Source: Daldinia sp. FL1419 (taxonomy: Eukaryota; Ascomycota; Sordariomycetes; Xylariales; Hypoxylaceae). Taken from it: a stretch of 64,000 bases of DNA. Position numbers and translations under genes: made by a program. The stretch covers positions 372,001-436,000 of the forward strand of contig MU623350.1 in assembly GCA_025201765.1 (NCBI GenBank), given 5' to 3'. The notes under the pieces were generated by a model. That model saw only the letters and a list, made by a program, of their open reading frames with translations, was not told the origin of the DNA and made no database searches. The stretch's first letter is position 1. The number at the start of each line of letters is the position of its first letter. Shown one piece after another: positions 46,155 to 58,954 of this stretch.

Positions 46155-49100
46155 ATGTCTTCTCACTTCAAGGTAGAACCGTCTAGGGTGTCCAAACTGG
46201 AATACGCCACTTCTGCTTCACCTGCTCTAGTTAAATCAAGGACTCCTGCACAAAAACACAAAGGGAAAGATCCTTATATGCTTCATTCCGAGCCTCAACC
46301 AGCCGTTAAGGACTTAAATAGGTTTCGTTCTAAGTCGGACGTAACTCCCAAAAGTTTGTCCTGGTTTTCAAAACCTAGCTCTTCCAAGAAAACAAATAGC
46401 TATGTACTCACAGAAGCTACGAAATCACCTTATCCGCCTAGTCCAAAAGTACATATACGGGGCAATAATCACACATCAAAACCAAGTAGCAATGGGCTGA
46501 GTGAAAAAACGAAGGTTTTGTGTAGTGCGATAGGTGGTCATAAGCAAGCGCCGCACGGGGGCCGAGGAGATCCATACGATATCATCTCTGATAGCGAAGG
46601 AGATGACCACAAAGTAAACGCACATATGTCTACTCCTTCTTTCAATAAGCTCGTGTCATCTTCTATGGATGTGAGAACGGGCATGATGACCCCTTTAAGG
46701 AATCCCAAGATACCACCATCGTCCCTGGGACAAACTGCCATGAAATCATCTCCAATTATAAGCTCTCCCCGAAAAGCTCATGTCTCAGAACGTCCTGAAC
46801 GTCCTCAGCGCCCCCAGCGGCGCACACCGACACCAGTCCCTCTGAAGAATGAAGTCATAGTGCTTGACTCATCGAGTAGCGAAGGCGCGGGTACCTTTAT
46901 CACGCCAAAGAAGCGGAGCAATGCCAAACGAAGGCCAAGTACTGGCCCTTCAACCCCGGGACGGATCCTCGAGAACTCGGTCCAAGTTTCGGCCAGTCAT
47001 TCCTCCAAAGGAAAGATGGCTTCACCCTCCTCAGGCTCTTCCCAACGTATCACGAAGAAGATCCCGGCTGGCACTGAGGTCATATCAATAAATAGTTCGT
47101 CTGAATCTGACAGAGAACAAAATGAAAAGGTGGCAACGCCCGTACGCTCACCTTCCAAAGCTTTCGAAAAGCACTCCCGCCATTCAGTTGCCAACCACCC
47201 AAGAATTATCAAGGAAGCTAAAGATCCGATGCGTGTGTCAGCCGGATCAACACGGTCTGGCAAGAAAGAGGTACGGGGTAGTATCGTGCCCCGAGAAAAC
47301 ATCTCTAACGATATGTACAAGCAGCGCGCATTCTCTCCTGAATCCAAGGAACGTAATAACAAATCCGCCAGCAGCTCAATCCAAAGTTTACAGCCGCCGT
47401 TTCACGAACGAGCTTCTACAGTTAATGAAAGGCATGCGACTCTTGCACGGCACATAAACCCAAAAGAAATAAGGAAGTCTAATCCAGTAACATCTTCCAA
47501 ATGTCGGGATTCCAGTATCAGTCACAATGATCTAGCGAGTACCTCCACGTTAGGACGAAAAGCTCCACACGATAAACTCAGGGGCTCCTCGGGGAAAGTC
47601 GATACCATACTCGACGCGTCTCTCAAGGAATCTAGATACTACTATGACAGACGTCAATCTACGCCCAATAATGAAGAACGCCCATGTAAAAAACCGAATA
47701 GTGAGCGAGATTCCCCCAATCTAGTCAAAGCCACAGATTTGTCGAGACCTGTAAGAGATACTGCATCCTCATCAGGTGTTATGCGAAAACCGCGTGATAG
47801 ATGCGATCCCAAGTCGACGACTACCTTCAATCCAATCAAGCCAACACCTAGTGCCCAAATACAGGGACCGACTGCTATATCTACTAGATCTAGCCCTAGT
47901 TTGAAGCGCACACGGACCGTCTCTGATGCCACTAATATAGATTCGAATGGATCTCAGAAAGGGGCCATTAGGGCGTCAATCGAGAACGACATGCGTAAGG
48001 AGGCTGATACCATAACGCAGTCAGTTGAATTTGATAGGAAGCCGTGGTGGAACCCACAAGCGTGGATTGAAAGATACGAAACAGGATTTGTGATTGATTT
48101 CAAGGTTCGTGGTAGGCTCTGGCTCGGCATAGGTCCATTCAAGGGTTGGATATCTGATGGTCCCGGAAAGGGTACTTATATGCCCGGTTATGAGCCGCCA
48201 GATGACACGACGATTGCTAAGGCGGAAAAAACAGCAGTCTTGAGGTATAATCTGCGTGTCTACGAACCGGAGCCAGAGGATTGCGAACAGTGCGAAAGGG
48301 ATAACTCCTCGGGTACGAACAAGTCAGACGAGGATAAAGGTAGTGGTACTCAACTATCCCCAGGCGCTAACAAGGACACGGGGACAATAACCAGCCCAAA
48401 GCGCCCAATCGTCAACCAGGAAGAGAAGAAACCCCATTTCAAAGCATCTGTCTCGTATCCAGAGCGGAACGCGCTATTGGACCAGATGACACCACCAGAC
48501 GAGGCCAAGGCAATAGAACGAGCAGAACGTAGAGAAAGGACAGAGCAGTATGTACTTACCGGATCCAATCCCAGTGGAGGAGGCACCAGCCCCCAGATCA
48601 TTGATGCCAACGGTCCAATAAACAGTAGAACACGAGGGAAACTTCCCGCCTACATTATATCAAGGACAGATCCCGAAAGGGGCACTTCGTCACCATCCAT
48701 GGTATCCGAAACCACATCCACTCTCATTGCTCAACAGTTGATGGACGACTGCGCGCAGGTGGTGGATCGAGGATTAGCAGGCTCAAGATTAGCGAATCGA
48801 CATGCTAGGGACATATCCTCGACACAATGCGACGACAAACAAACCGGCCCTACCGAAGATAGTACCGGTAGCGGTGAGTCAAGTCCTCATATTCCTACCC
48901 CGCTGCCTCGTGAGACATTGCTGCTGCCTTCGGGGCCAGAAAGCGACGAGGATACGCCAAGCGATGTTGAAACTACAGCTGAATGGATTATTCCACCTAA
49001 TACCTCAACCGAGACCAACATAGCGGTCGTACTGCCATTTATGTCGGCAGAGGAGCGCACAGAGTACGAAGTGGTCTCCCCGGCCTCGACCAGTAGTACT

Positions 49101-49604
49101 TCCCTACCATCTTTTGAGGAAATCAACAAGGCCACTCCAAGTATAAGCTTCGAGCCAGACGAATCGGGAGAAGAGACGCTGAATTACGTACTGCGTCAGT
49201 CGCCCACATGGCTTCACAACGTCACAGAAGTTACCGAGCCTAGAGAAACAATTCGTACGACGAGGCCATTGTCCGAGCTGCGAGGTGAATCATGCCTAAA
49301 CAAGCTACCGCCGATGGACAATGGCGGTTTACGAGACCATACCAAGCATCGCAGTCACCAGCCTTCTAGCCAACCTTTTCCGGAAAGCATCAAGGGAGAA
49401 CAAAAACGAAAAGCTCATCCCGCCACGTCTTCCCCAGCCAGCGAACCGCCCGCGAGCAAGAAGCAAAAAACAGACGACTCCCCAGCCGCGGGAAAGAAGA
49501 GGAGGTTCAGACCTAATCAGAAGCAACGCCGGCGAATGAAACGCCGGCGAGAGGCACAGGAGCAGCAGCAGAGCAGCAGCAGAGCAGCGAGTCGACGCAG
49601 ATGA
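46155..49604 (+). CDS. Large disordered protein of unknown function, 1149 residues
   Basis: A single exon. Most of the chain is low-complexity, rich in Ser, Pro, Lys, Thr and Arg, with several acidic-serine motifs of SUMO-interaction type (VIVLDSSSSEGAG; EVISINSSSESD; YDIISDSEGDD). One folded-looking block lies at about 629-690 (WWNPQAWIERYETGFVIDFK, then LWLGIGPFKGWISDGP). The C-terminus is very basic: KKQKTDD, then KKRRFRPNQKQRRRMKRRR. The repeated hydrophobic-hydrophobic-Ser-acidic motifs suggest a nuclear SUMO-binding scaffold. This is inference; I do not recognise a named family. The gene lies downstream of IRE1 in the same orientation, with a spacer of about 1.5 kb. Confidence 0.85.
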   Translation: MSSHFKVEPSRVSKLEYATSASPALVKSRTPAQKHKGKDPYMLHSEPQPAVKDLNRFRSKSDVTPKSLSWFSKPSSSKKTNSYVLTEATKSPYPPSPKVHIRGNNHTSKPSSNGLSEKTKVLCSAIGGHKQAPHGGRGDPYDIISDSEGDDHKVNAHMSTPSFNKLVSSSMDVRTGMMTPLRNPKIPPSSLGQTAMKSSPIISSPRKAHVSERPERPQRPQRRTPTPVPLKNEVIVLDSSSSEGAGTFITPKKRSNAKRRPSTGPSTPGRILENSVQVSASHSSKGKMASPSSGSSQRITKKIPAGTEVISINSSSESDREQNEKVATPVRSPSKAFEKHSRHSVANHPRIIKEAKDPMRVSAGSTRSGKKEVRGSIVPRENISNDMYKQRAFSPESKERNNKSASSSIQSLQPPFHERASTVNERHATLARHINPKEIRKSNPVTSSKCRDSSISHNDLASTSTLGRKAPHDKLRGSSGKVDTILDASLKESRYYYDRRQSTPNNEERPCKKPNSERDSPNLVKATDLSRPVRDTASSSGVMRKPRDRCDPKSTTTFNPIKPTPSAQIQGPTAISTRSSPSLKRTRTVSDATNIDSNGSQKGAIRASIENDMRKEADTITQSVEFDRKPWWNPQAWIERYETGFVIDFKVRGRLWLGIGPFKGWISDGPGKGTYMPGYEPPDDTTIAKAEKTAVLRYNLRVYEPEPEDCEQCERDNSSGTNKSDEDKGSGTQLSPGANKDTGTITSPKRPIVNQEEKKPHFKASVSYPERNALLDQMTPPDEAKAIERAERRERTEQYVLTGSNPSGGGTSPQIIDANGPINSRTRGKLPAYIISRTDPERGTSSPSMVSETTSTLIAQQLMDDCAQVVDRGLAGSRLANRHARDISSTQCDDKQTGPTEDSTGSGESSPHIPTPLPRETLLLPSGPESDEDTPSDVETTAEWIIPPNTSTETNIAVVLPFMSAEERTEYEVVSPASTSSTSLPSFEEINKATPSISFEPDESGEETLNYVLRQSPTWLHNVTEVTEPRETIRTTRPLSELRGESCLNKLPPMDNGGLRDHTKHRSHQPSSQPFPESIKGEQKRKAHPATSSPASEPPASKKQKTDDSPAAGKKRRFRPNQKQRRRMKRRREAQEQQQSSSRAASRRR

Positions 49605-50729
49605 TTACCGGTTGACCTGGGACCATTACGCCCTGGGATGCACCGGTTTGTAGAAGGGTAGGCGGGTTGAGTATGTGTTGCGAAGCATTGTTCAACACGC
49701 GTAGTGTAGGCTCATGTTAGCTGATGTTTCTTTATATTTGACGATCACGAGGGGAAGTTGAGTTGGACTTGACTCTCGCTTTGTATGGACTTGCCTACGG
49801 TTAGTTCCTTGTAGCATTGACTACCTAGGTATCCGAGGGAGAGTGTATTAGCGTATCAGAGTAAAGGATAATTCGAGAGGGTGAGATATGTAGGTAGTCA
49901 GCTAATATAGCGGGTTATGTTGGTGCATTTTATGTTTTCTGATATGCTTTACCTTGTTATATTTACATAAGTATGTAGGCAAGTAAGTATGTAGGCAAGT
50001 ATGTACCTAGGTATGCCGTCTTATAGAGGTTAGGTACCCAGGTACATATTTGTATGCCTGTAAGTTCGGCACTTCGCACTTGGCGTGTTCAAGTTTAGAA
50101 TGTGGGGAAATGTTCTTTAACCCATCAACGGTGATTTGCGAGTCTCTGGTATTGTTACGCCCGGCTAACGTCGATTCAGCATGTTCGGAGGGCGGATCAG
50201 CCGGAATCGACTCCTCATATACATACCTATACATATACCTACACCTACACCTACACCTACATAAAACTGCCCAGTTGCTCTTTACTCTGATAAGTCTCGC
50301 GGGAACCAAACGAAAAAAACAAGGCTAATCACCATGTTACTCATCAAATGATTGAAGCTGTTTATTATTCAATGCAATGGCATTCATCATGGCTGGCTTT
50401 CTAAATCTATTTCTTTTATTTCATTCCATATCCCTAATTCAGACGAACACTTCGTCAACGCCAATTTTTGTATTCTTTTTCATGGCAGATAAGGCATCAT
50501 GGACTCGCTTAAAACTGCACCGCTGCTAGTCGCAATGAATACCAGTTCAAGACCAATTGATGGCCTACGGTTTTCCAAATTAAGCCCTGCGTTGTTCGAT
50601 GCGTAACCCCTTGCTGTTCAACCCTATCCGACCTCTATATAGAGATCACCACAACGGTAAAGCGCCCAACATGCCGCATTCGTCATCAACGCGCAGTCCG
50701 CATGTATTTTACCCTTCACCACCAATTTC
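49605..50729. other. Convergent spacer
   Basis: 3' flanks of the 1149-residue gene and of the desaturase gene. A mixed TAGG/TACC tandem lies at 49980-50045 and an ACCTACACCTAC tandem at about 50236-50263. No gene seen. Confidence 0.4.
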
Positions 50730-52233
50730 TTAAGGGGCGCTCATCTTCATCGGCTTGGCACCCAAGCCATTGGAGTTTCTAAAGAATAGAACACCCTTCC
50801 CTTCGCCCTTGGCACCCTCGCTGGGCTCAACCCACTGACACATCCTGGCGCTGCGCCACATAGCCTTAATAAAACCGATTGAACCATCCTTGGTATCCGA
50901 CCGATAGTGGCGACCCATCACCTTCTTGATAGCTTCGCTAGCTTCGTCGGCGTTGTAAAATGGGATGGTGGAAACGTAGTGGTGCAGAACGTGGGTCTCG
51001 ATGATGCCGTGCATCAGTGTTCGACCGATGAATCCAAACTCACGATCAATCGTGGCGGCGGCACCACGGACATAGTTCCACGACTCGGGCTTGTAGTGAG
51101 GCAAGGAGGGGTCGGTGTGCTGTAAGAAGGTAATGGCGACTGCATTGAAGTCAGTAAACGGTCACGTAGGAATCATCGTACGTGGGCAATATTGACTTAC
51201 CTAGCCAATGGTGGACCCAAAGGTACGGCACAAAGTACCATACAAATATATTTCCCCAACCAAACTTGTTGCCAAGTGCGACCAAGGCCGAGATGGTGAT
51301 GGCTAAGCCCAGATCACTCAGGACAATTAATTTGGCATCCTTGGCCTCGAAAAGAGGGCTAGATGGGTTGAAGTGGTTGACACCACCAAGGAAGCCATTC
51401 TTCTTGCCCTTTCCACGTCCCTCGCTTTGGCGCTCGTGGAAGTTGTGTCCGGTGACGTTGGTGAAGAGGTAGTTTGGCCATCCGATGAGCTGCTGGCCGA
51501 CGAGGTTAAGAAGGGTCACGATAGGAGTCTCTTCGCCGAGTTCAGCCAGTTCATGAACAAACTTGCCCAAGCGGCTAGCCTTCTCTTCGCGGGTTTTGGG
51601 AACGAAGACCATATCGCGCTCGATATGGCCGGTTGCCTTATGATGCTTGCCATGTGAAATCTTCCAGCTAAAGTACGGAACCAATAGAGAAGAGTGCAAG
51701 ACCCAGCCAACGGTATCGTTCAAAACTTTAGAGGTGCTAAAAGATTGGTGACCACACTCGTGTGCCAACACCCAGATACCTGTGCCAGAGAGACCTTGGA
51801 GGAAGGTATACAAGCCCCACAAGGCGTAACGACCTGGGACGCTCGGTACGTTTTCTGGCGTAACATAGGTGTGAAAGAGGTAGAAGGTGATTGCCAATTG
51901 GGCAATATCTCGGAAAACATAGTAGAAACCCTTGACGGCAGATCGCTCAAAGCAATGCTTGGGGATCGCGTCTCGAATATCCTTGATAGTGTAGTCAGGG
52001 ATTTCGAAATCGTTTCCGTACGTATCGACCAGTTTACCGTGAGAAGCGCTGCTAGGTTCGAGGGAGGACATGGAGGAGAGGGAGGTAGAAGACGCCGAGG
52101 GTCGAGGAGAGTCGACTGGGGACCCTATGGCAGTGGATGGCGACGAAACATCCGTGTCTGCGGTGGTGGACGTGATAGTCCGCCTAAGGGCAGGATTCTG
52201 GCGTGGAACGCCAGTAGCAACTGAGGAGGCCAT
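50730..52233 (-). CDS. fad2: Delta-12 (omega-6) fatty acid desaturase
   Basis: Two exons on the minus strand, 52233-51201 and 51139-50730, with a 61-base intron (GTAAGT...ATGCAG; HHWL|VAITF) give 480 residues. The enzyme is an ER membrane di-iron desaturase making linoleate from oleate. The three histidine boxes are HECGH (158-162), HGKHHKATGH (HGKHH at 194-198) and HVLHH (394-398). Hydrophobic pairs lie between them. DYTIKDIRDAIPKHCF at the start of the conserved part is typical of fungal delta-12 enzymes. A Ser-rich N-terminal ~65 residues is extra and probably disordered. A delta-15 specificity cannot be excluded by eye, but the fit to the single core fungal delta-12 enzyme is good. Confidence 0.93.
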
Positions 52234-52704
52234 GGTGAACCGGAATAGATATTTACTCCCAGTACTTAATCACAGGAACCTTTGTGTTGTTGGTGGGTGA
52301 TATGACAATCCAATGTTGGTATGGAAGACAAAACCGAGGAGGGAAAGGAGGATAAATCGTCAACGATTTCCACACTTCTCCTCGCAACCGTACTACTCTT
52401 TTAAGAGCAGCTTGTCAGATCTAAGTTGCCCGTTCGCCTAGGGTCAACGACAAATCGAGAATTCGCGGTAGCACAGCACCGGGATAATCCACCAAGTAGA
52501 AAATGTCGATTAGAAGGACAAATTGATAAGGAGGGAAAACTAGTAGCGGTTTCGGTTTATATCCCTAAAAGATGGGAGTAGCTAGATGGTCGGGATTTGC
52601 CTCTTGTCTTCAAGGTTGAGGACTAGTCACCCTGTGTACTACCTAGGGTAGTTAAAGTAATGGTACCTAAAACTTATGGAGAAGACGAACAAAGGACGAA
52701 GAAG

Positions 52705-52722
52705 AAAAAAAAAAAAAAAAAA
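52705..52722. repeat. Poly(A) run, 18 bases
   Basis: Homopolymer in the spacer upstream of the desaturase gene. Confidence 0.9.
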
Positions 52723-52842
52723 GTCAAATCGCTTAAGTCGTTACCCTCGATGTAAATGTTCCCACTGGAAATATACCTTAGTAGGTAATGTACGTACACC
52801 CGACGTAGCATGTACGTACCTGCCTCCCTCAAGAGAGCAGAG

Positions 52843-52862
52843 AAAAAAAAAAAAAAAAAAAA
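52843..52862. repeat. Poly(A) run, 20 bases
   Basis: Second A homopolymer about 120 bases from the first. Both are preceded by GA-rich sequence. Confidence 0.9.
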
Positions 52863-55772
52863 GGGACGGCATAAGCTACAGAAGTACCGAAGTAACTTAA
52901 ACCTTGCATTACACGTGTATCATACATGGGTTCCTTCCTAATAAATTTCTCCAAATATTCCTCTGCTTGCACCGCTATGTAACTAAGTGTACTCGCGATA
53001 CTATATAGGTATTTTCTATATAAATATATTTAGATATATCATTTATTACATCGCCTTACACTATGTATTCCCATCAACAATTTGACACTCCTTTAGGTAC
53101 GGAAGATTCGTCATATTCAGGGTCTTGTGCTGGATACCTTACTTCTACTTTTGTATGTATGTAGGTCTAGGTATTTGGGTACATGAATGTCACCCCACCG
53201 CGTGTAGAAAAATACCTTATGTGGGTACCTATTGACGTTCAAATTTCCATGTGCAAAGGTACGTACCCATTATAAGATGATGCATTATGTGCATGTAAGC
53301 ATGTAGTACATACCGTCAGATAAAACCGTATATGCGGATTTGCCGATGGACAAGAATGTTTCTTTTCTTTTTCACCGCCTTTCAGTCTTGCTAGGTAATG
53401 TATTAGCAGCAGCAGCAGGCAGGGCTAGACCCGACATCACGCGAAGATCATACACCTGGGAATGTTTCTCACGTCTCATATTGTGGGTTGTATTTTCTAA
53501 TACCTAGTGTATGCTGCATGTCTAACTACCTAGGTATTTGACACGCATATTGGGACTTTCCGAGGAGTAGAAGGCTAGCTGGATCCCAATATCAACCTAT
53601 CACAACGTTCGGATTCACACCTATATCTTGGGTTACGCAACTGACTTACACATTACTTCTCCCATCAAAGCTAGACTAAGTCCCAATTCAGAAAACTACC
53701 TGGGCATGCGTCCTCGCCGTCATCGTGGCGGCGTGGTCATTATTACAATCGTGTGTCATGGGATAATATAAACAATATATGACCAAAGCTGTCGTTCAAC
53801 CAACCCAAACCACCCGTTCTGTAAGACGAAAAAAGCTCAACATAGACAGTACTCAAGCAGCATGCTATGCGAATATGCTCCAACGTACCGCTGGAGCTCG
53901 GGGGGGAGGGAGCAAATGGGCTCGTGACAAGTGGCGAAAGAAGCTTGATACGTATATTTTATCTTGCTTGAATCTTGCTTGTCGGATAAGAGCATCTCAC
54001 ATACACACATTTCACAACGACCTGAATAGCCGTTCCTATTTTCCGGAACTGTCCTAAGTAAAAGTACATTACAAAGTACCTAATAAGTGCGCAAGACTTG
54101 CCCGCAAGGGTCAACGCTCTTCAGGTAAAGAAAGAGTTATGGATATGCGCGTATTCATGATGTATGATATACATGATATATGATATACAATACCTACTAA
54201 TTGGACCCCTTGTACCTAGGTAATGTTAGTTAACGGGCCCCCTGGAAATACTTTGTTGAGATCCTGAAGCATATCTTTAAAGTTGCCCCAAGATGTTGTT
54301 GTAATTGTGATTTTAAGGTATTTTCTAGTATAAAACCTTAGTTAGTAAAATAGATCAGATGTTTTAAGAGGCGTTGTCCTATTCAGATTTCGAAGCCCCG
54401 ATCTTGTATCGTGCACGGCTGAGAAACTAATACTAATACAGGGGGTGTATTGTACAACATGTATCTATTATTGCATACGTCTACCAGTATACTTCCAACC
54501 TTTTCACATACCCCCTGATTTTCCCTTGTCCCCGAATCGTGGAACACAGGGTTCATTCAGGGGACAGGGGATGGGGGAGAGATGGGGGATGGGTGGATAC
54601 CCGATCAAGAATCAAGACGGTTCTAATTCGAGGCAAATTGGAAGTTTTCTCCGCTTTCTCGGGGCCTTGTCCAAAACTTTTTTTCTGTTGGGGATCGCCT
54701 AGGATCTTGTCCTACCAAAGTGATCAATTGTTGAGAAATGCAGATCCTTGTAACCTTAACCCACCTTTTCCTTTTTTATTCCTCTCTCTCCTTGTTACTT
54801 TTGTACAAGCCCAGCCCTGAAAATATCCTGCCAATCGGCTTCTCCACGTGCGGCGGCAATCCGTCGTCGCTAATCTCAGCAGTTGTATTGTGCTGGGAAG
54901 GCAATAGGTATCCATACCTACCTACATATAAGGTACCAAATAAGCCTCATGCTAACGCATCGCAATCTACATAGTAGGTCTTCGAGAAGAGAGGGAAAAA
55001 GAAGAAATCCTACGAGAACGAATATTCGATACATTACCTAACCTGGGTAAGTAGGCAGGTAGGGTAGCGTACACATATCCACCACCGTACGCTGACTTGC
55101 AGACTTGTTGGAATGCTCAAGATCAGCTTGCCATATGTGAGCATACCCTTCATCCTTACTCGCTATTTTTGGTGGCTCCTTACCCAATTCGGGTATGTAC
55201 TCGAGGCTACGTCACAAAATCGAGCAACTAACTTGACAGCGTTCGGGTTGACGCCTATCCTATTCGCCAGCAAGCTTGAAAGAAACCTTATTTCATGTGC
55301 TTCATGCTTAATACGTAAGTGCATGTGCAGTTCTTCCGAGGTTATTGTTCCTTTTCATCTCGCATGTGAGACATACGTTTGGCCCCGCACGACTCGATAT
55401 GGCTTCACATATGCTCATTCCATTACCGTCCCTTTGAGGCGATATCTAGATAGCATAGGAGGTATCAAGTGTGGTATTCAAATCGAATCGCCCAGTACAG
55501 AAAATGGCAATCTATCACTGCCTACTATATATATACCATACCACCTACCATACCACCTGCCATACATCCCAATATATAATTACATACAGGCCTACCTAGC
55601 CTACATGCGGGGACTTAGATGCAAGGCAAGCATGTAAGGCACTTTTCAATAGACGGGTACATATACCCGATATACGTACCAACTCACGCAACGTAAACCC
55701 CCTGAATCATGTTCCATAATAACCAGATCAAAACCCAGCAGTTTTGTTAACCAGTAGTTAGTTAATGTGAAA

Positions 55773-58700
55773 TCAACTTCTCTTCTCCATCTCCCTGACA
55801 ATCTCTTCTATCTGTGAATACTTCCGCCATAGTGTGTCCAATTTATTATCGTCGCTAAAATTGTCGAAATCCACCGTGTCCGTCGTCTTTTCCCGCGCGC
55901 TCCTCTTGACGACGCGCCCCTTTTCTCGGGGCCGCTCCGATCTCTGCCTGGCCATCCTCTTTCTCTGCCTCTGACCTGGTCTCTTTTTGGATTTTGCCGG
56001 CGTGGCGAGGGACGCTGATGGCTTAGAGGTGCGGGTATCTTTGTCGGTCTTGGACGGCCTAGCGGCTGAGGGGGGGTAATCATCTTTTGTATGGCGTCTG
56101 CTCGTCACGCCCTTGCTACTTTCTGCGAAGTTGTTGGATAGCCGGAGCTCCGTGCCGTGCAAACAATCGTCTCGGGAAGTCGAGGCTGTACCAGAGGCCG
56201 AGCCAGAACCTGATTTACTTGGACCGGCGAGGTTACGCATCTCGGATGCGCGTCCCAGGCTTGACCGCTTCTGCTTTTTTGCTGGGCGAGTGTCGCTGGT
56301 TGAGATTGAAGTTGTCTTTCCGGATCCTTGCGGAGTGGTGTTTCTAAGGTAACTCGTTCCCGAGCCGTCAGGAAACCTCGAAAGTGATTTAGCTCTAAGC
56401 CAAGATGCTGGTGTAGATGCGCGTTGGGACTCGCTTCTTGGACGCTTCCTCGATCCAGAGTTAGACGGTGCATCAACACTACCCGCGTCGGCTTGTAAGT
56501 TCTGAATATCCGTGTTTATACGCTCTTGTTCCTTGGCAATGGCCTTCGGAGGGCATGATTGCGTATCCGTTTGTTTGTGGGCACTGTTAGGCGTTTGCAG
56601 GTCTGAACGCACCGTTGGGGCATCATTTATAGGTATAGCTCCAGTAGGAGCAGACGTCTGGGGTCCTTGAGAAGTAGATTGGTCTCCAGAACGTTGGGTT
56701 TCCTTCGCAGATCTCCTTCTAAACAACTCCTCTACATCAGGCAGACTCTCATCGTCAGAAATATCGTAATTTTGTGTCAATGAGATAGGCCGCGGTGATA
56801 ACGTGCCGGAATATGTCACACCATCGTTGTGGTAAAATCCAGCAGTACGACTAGCCCAAGGACGGCCGTGGGCCCTCCTAGAAGGACTACTTCGAGCCTT
56901 CGCGGCTGGGTTGTGCTCTAGAGGCTTCTTGCCGTAGAATCTCATGGGGGTAATCCTGTTGCGGGCGCGAGGTTTCTGTGATTTAGGATTGGGTTTTCTT
57001 GGTGGCGAACCAGGACGTGAGATTTCCACTGATTTTGAAGGCGTTTGTGTCTTCGTAGCCTTATCCGCGAAAGGGTTCTTTGATATCTTCGGCGTGTCAG
57101 TTCTCCTTGATGTCAACCCCTGTAACGTAGGGTTTAGTTGATATGCTCGGTCTGGCATACTCTGTCGGGGCTGTTGTACGGAAGAATCCACTCTACTAGC
57201 CTCCGGTGGTGTATCGGCTTGCCTGTTTGCTCCCGTGGGGATATATGGAGACTTTTCCGATCTTGGTTCTGCTTCGTTTCTGTTCGTTAGGGTGTATGCT
57301 TCACGGGTTTGGAGCGCCGGGGTTGACGCACCGCTTCGCCCCGCCTTCCGTGTGCTGACTCTCTCTACGTCCTCCTCGACGCCAGAAGTTATGTCGATAT
57401 CCTCAGAGGGGGTCTCTGGGATTTCCAGTTCAACATTAGTAGCGTCACTCCTTCTAGTAATCGGCGTCGATGTTTGGTGACGAACGATGACGCGTTGGTC
57501 GATATTGAGAAGGCTCCGACGGGCCACCTCTAGCCGTATTTCTTCGTGGGACATACCATGAAACGCGGGATGATACACGACATCTTTGCGAGACACAGAT
57601 ATTGTCTTCCCAAGACGAAACTTGGATGGCACTATCCGTCCTTGAATATTCCGACTGCGCAGCCGAAGGTTCATTATGCCAATGGTACTTATCGTAGCGG
57701 ATACGCTCTGTCGATAGTCTTGCTCGGCCGTGACATTCACGCCTGCTAATAGTAATTGCCGGGAGTGCCACCCAATCAATACACTCTCTCCTGCCGAGTA
57801 AGTGCCAGGCTTAAGACGTTGTGACTTTGCGGAACTAGGGCTGGCGTTATTGTGAATATCATTGTGCTCAGTTTGCCCTTGCTCGGATCTTGGCGTTTCG
57901 ACAACAGGTATAGCACCAGAAATATGTTTCCCTTTATCTTAAATTCGATTAAAATATGAAATACCGTAGGTAATTGAAGGTGTCTTTACTCACTCTTTGA
58001 TTGTGGCCTTGGGGGGTTACCTATGTGTGCCTCTTGCGGGTGTGGAGATGTTTGTGGTGAAGATACCTGCTGCTGACTGGTACTTCGCTGTGCTAATTCA
58101 AGGACAGATACATTCTTGCCCTTTGCACCTCTGCTTGCCTTAAGCACATCGATAAAGTCCTTTCCTAGCTCCTTAAGTCTTTCCCCCGCGCGCTGAGGAA
58201 GACTCGGAGACTCGGGCGTTACCAAAACTCTTTGATCGGGTTGTGTTGGTGCTAAGTCTTTCGTCGAGTCTTCCGGTGCTGGAGATATAGTAGGTTGGAT
58301 ATGTGTCTCGATCGATTGCAATACCGGCTCGTCTTTCCCCGTATCGAGCATAGGATCACTATCCAGCTCATCATCTGTAGAGTACGATTCGTCCTCGTCA
58401 GAGCATATAGAGAAGTCTCGGCCTTTTGAAGATCGCTCCACGGCGCGAATTCGCTTCTGGATGGCCTTCCAAAGCGGATAGGATAACGTCAATACTCCAA
58501 GCTCCTGGGGTAGTTCGGTCCCGTCTATCCTATTGCGGAATATCTTCTTGAGCTTCTTCTCTCCTATCGTTTCGCGTATGCCTTGATGGGCGTTGGCGAT
58601 TCTGATTATCATATCTCGACACTTCCAAATGCGCACCCACTTGTCGATCCATGTGTCAAGATTCGTCATCCTAGAGCGTCTTTGTGGCGGTATGGTGCCC

Positions 58701-58954
58701 TTCGTATGCCTGCGCCGACTCCTACACATTGAATTATTGGCCGTCTTAACTTGGGTATATTTCTTGAAGACTCCTGCACGGACAGTACTGGAAAACTCCT
58801 CCATTATTGACGTCCAGACATCCTTCTCAGGGTGCTTCCCCATTGTTGAGCAACGAAGCAGCCTCGGTCCATGCTTGCAGCTTATCTTAAGAAGCTTTAA
58901 CTTCTCAAGCAGGGAGAGTTGCTTATTGCTATCAGATACCTCTGGCTCAGCCAT
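55773..58954 (-). CDS. Large mostly disordered protein of unknown function, 1041 residues
   Basis: Two exons on the minus strand, 58954-57994 and 57937-55773, joined through a 56-base intron (GTGAGT...TTTAAG, split Asn codon). Unspliced, it would look like two separate genes. The N-terminal ~180 residues look folded and basic (LDTWIDKWVRIWKCRDMI, then EKKLKKIFRNRIDG). After an acidic stretch (SDEDESYSTDDELDSD) comes a second folded-looking block at about 363-465 (GTYSAGESVLIGWHSRQLLL; SRKDVVYHPAFHGMSHEEI). The remainder is disordered, Ser/Arg/Lys-rich, with DISDDESLPDVEELF. The basic motif KSKKRPGQRQRKRMARQR and a short coiled-coil-like end follow. The motif resembles the end of the 1149-residue protein. 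Function unknown; probably nuclear. Confidence 0.78.

Larger units (their letters stand above)
52234..55772. other. Long spacer of about 3.5 kb
   Basis: Between the desaturase and the second orphan gene. It has two long A runs (52705-52722, 52843-52862), TACCTAGGTA-type words, and a G-rich patch around 54558-54595. Open frames at 53779-54057 and 55113-55637 have no support. The second has 174 codons but a low-complexity end caused by ATACCACCT repeats. No tRNA or transposon gene seen. Confidence 0.4.

Noticed and set aside
55113..55637. 174-codon plus-strand frame
   Set aside because: No homology recognised, a low-complexity end from a simple repeat, and no intron or promoter context.
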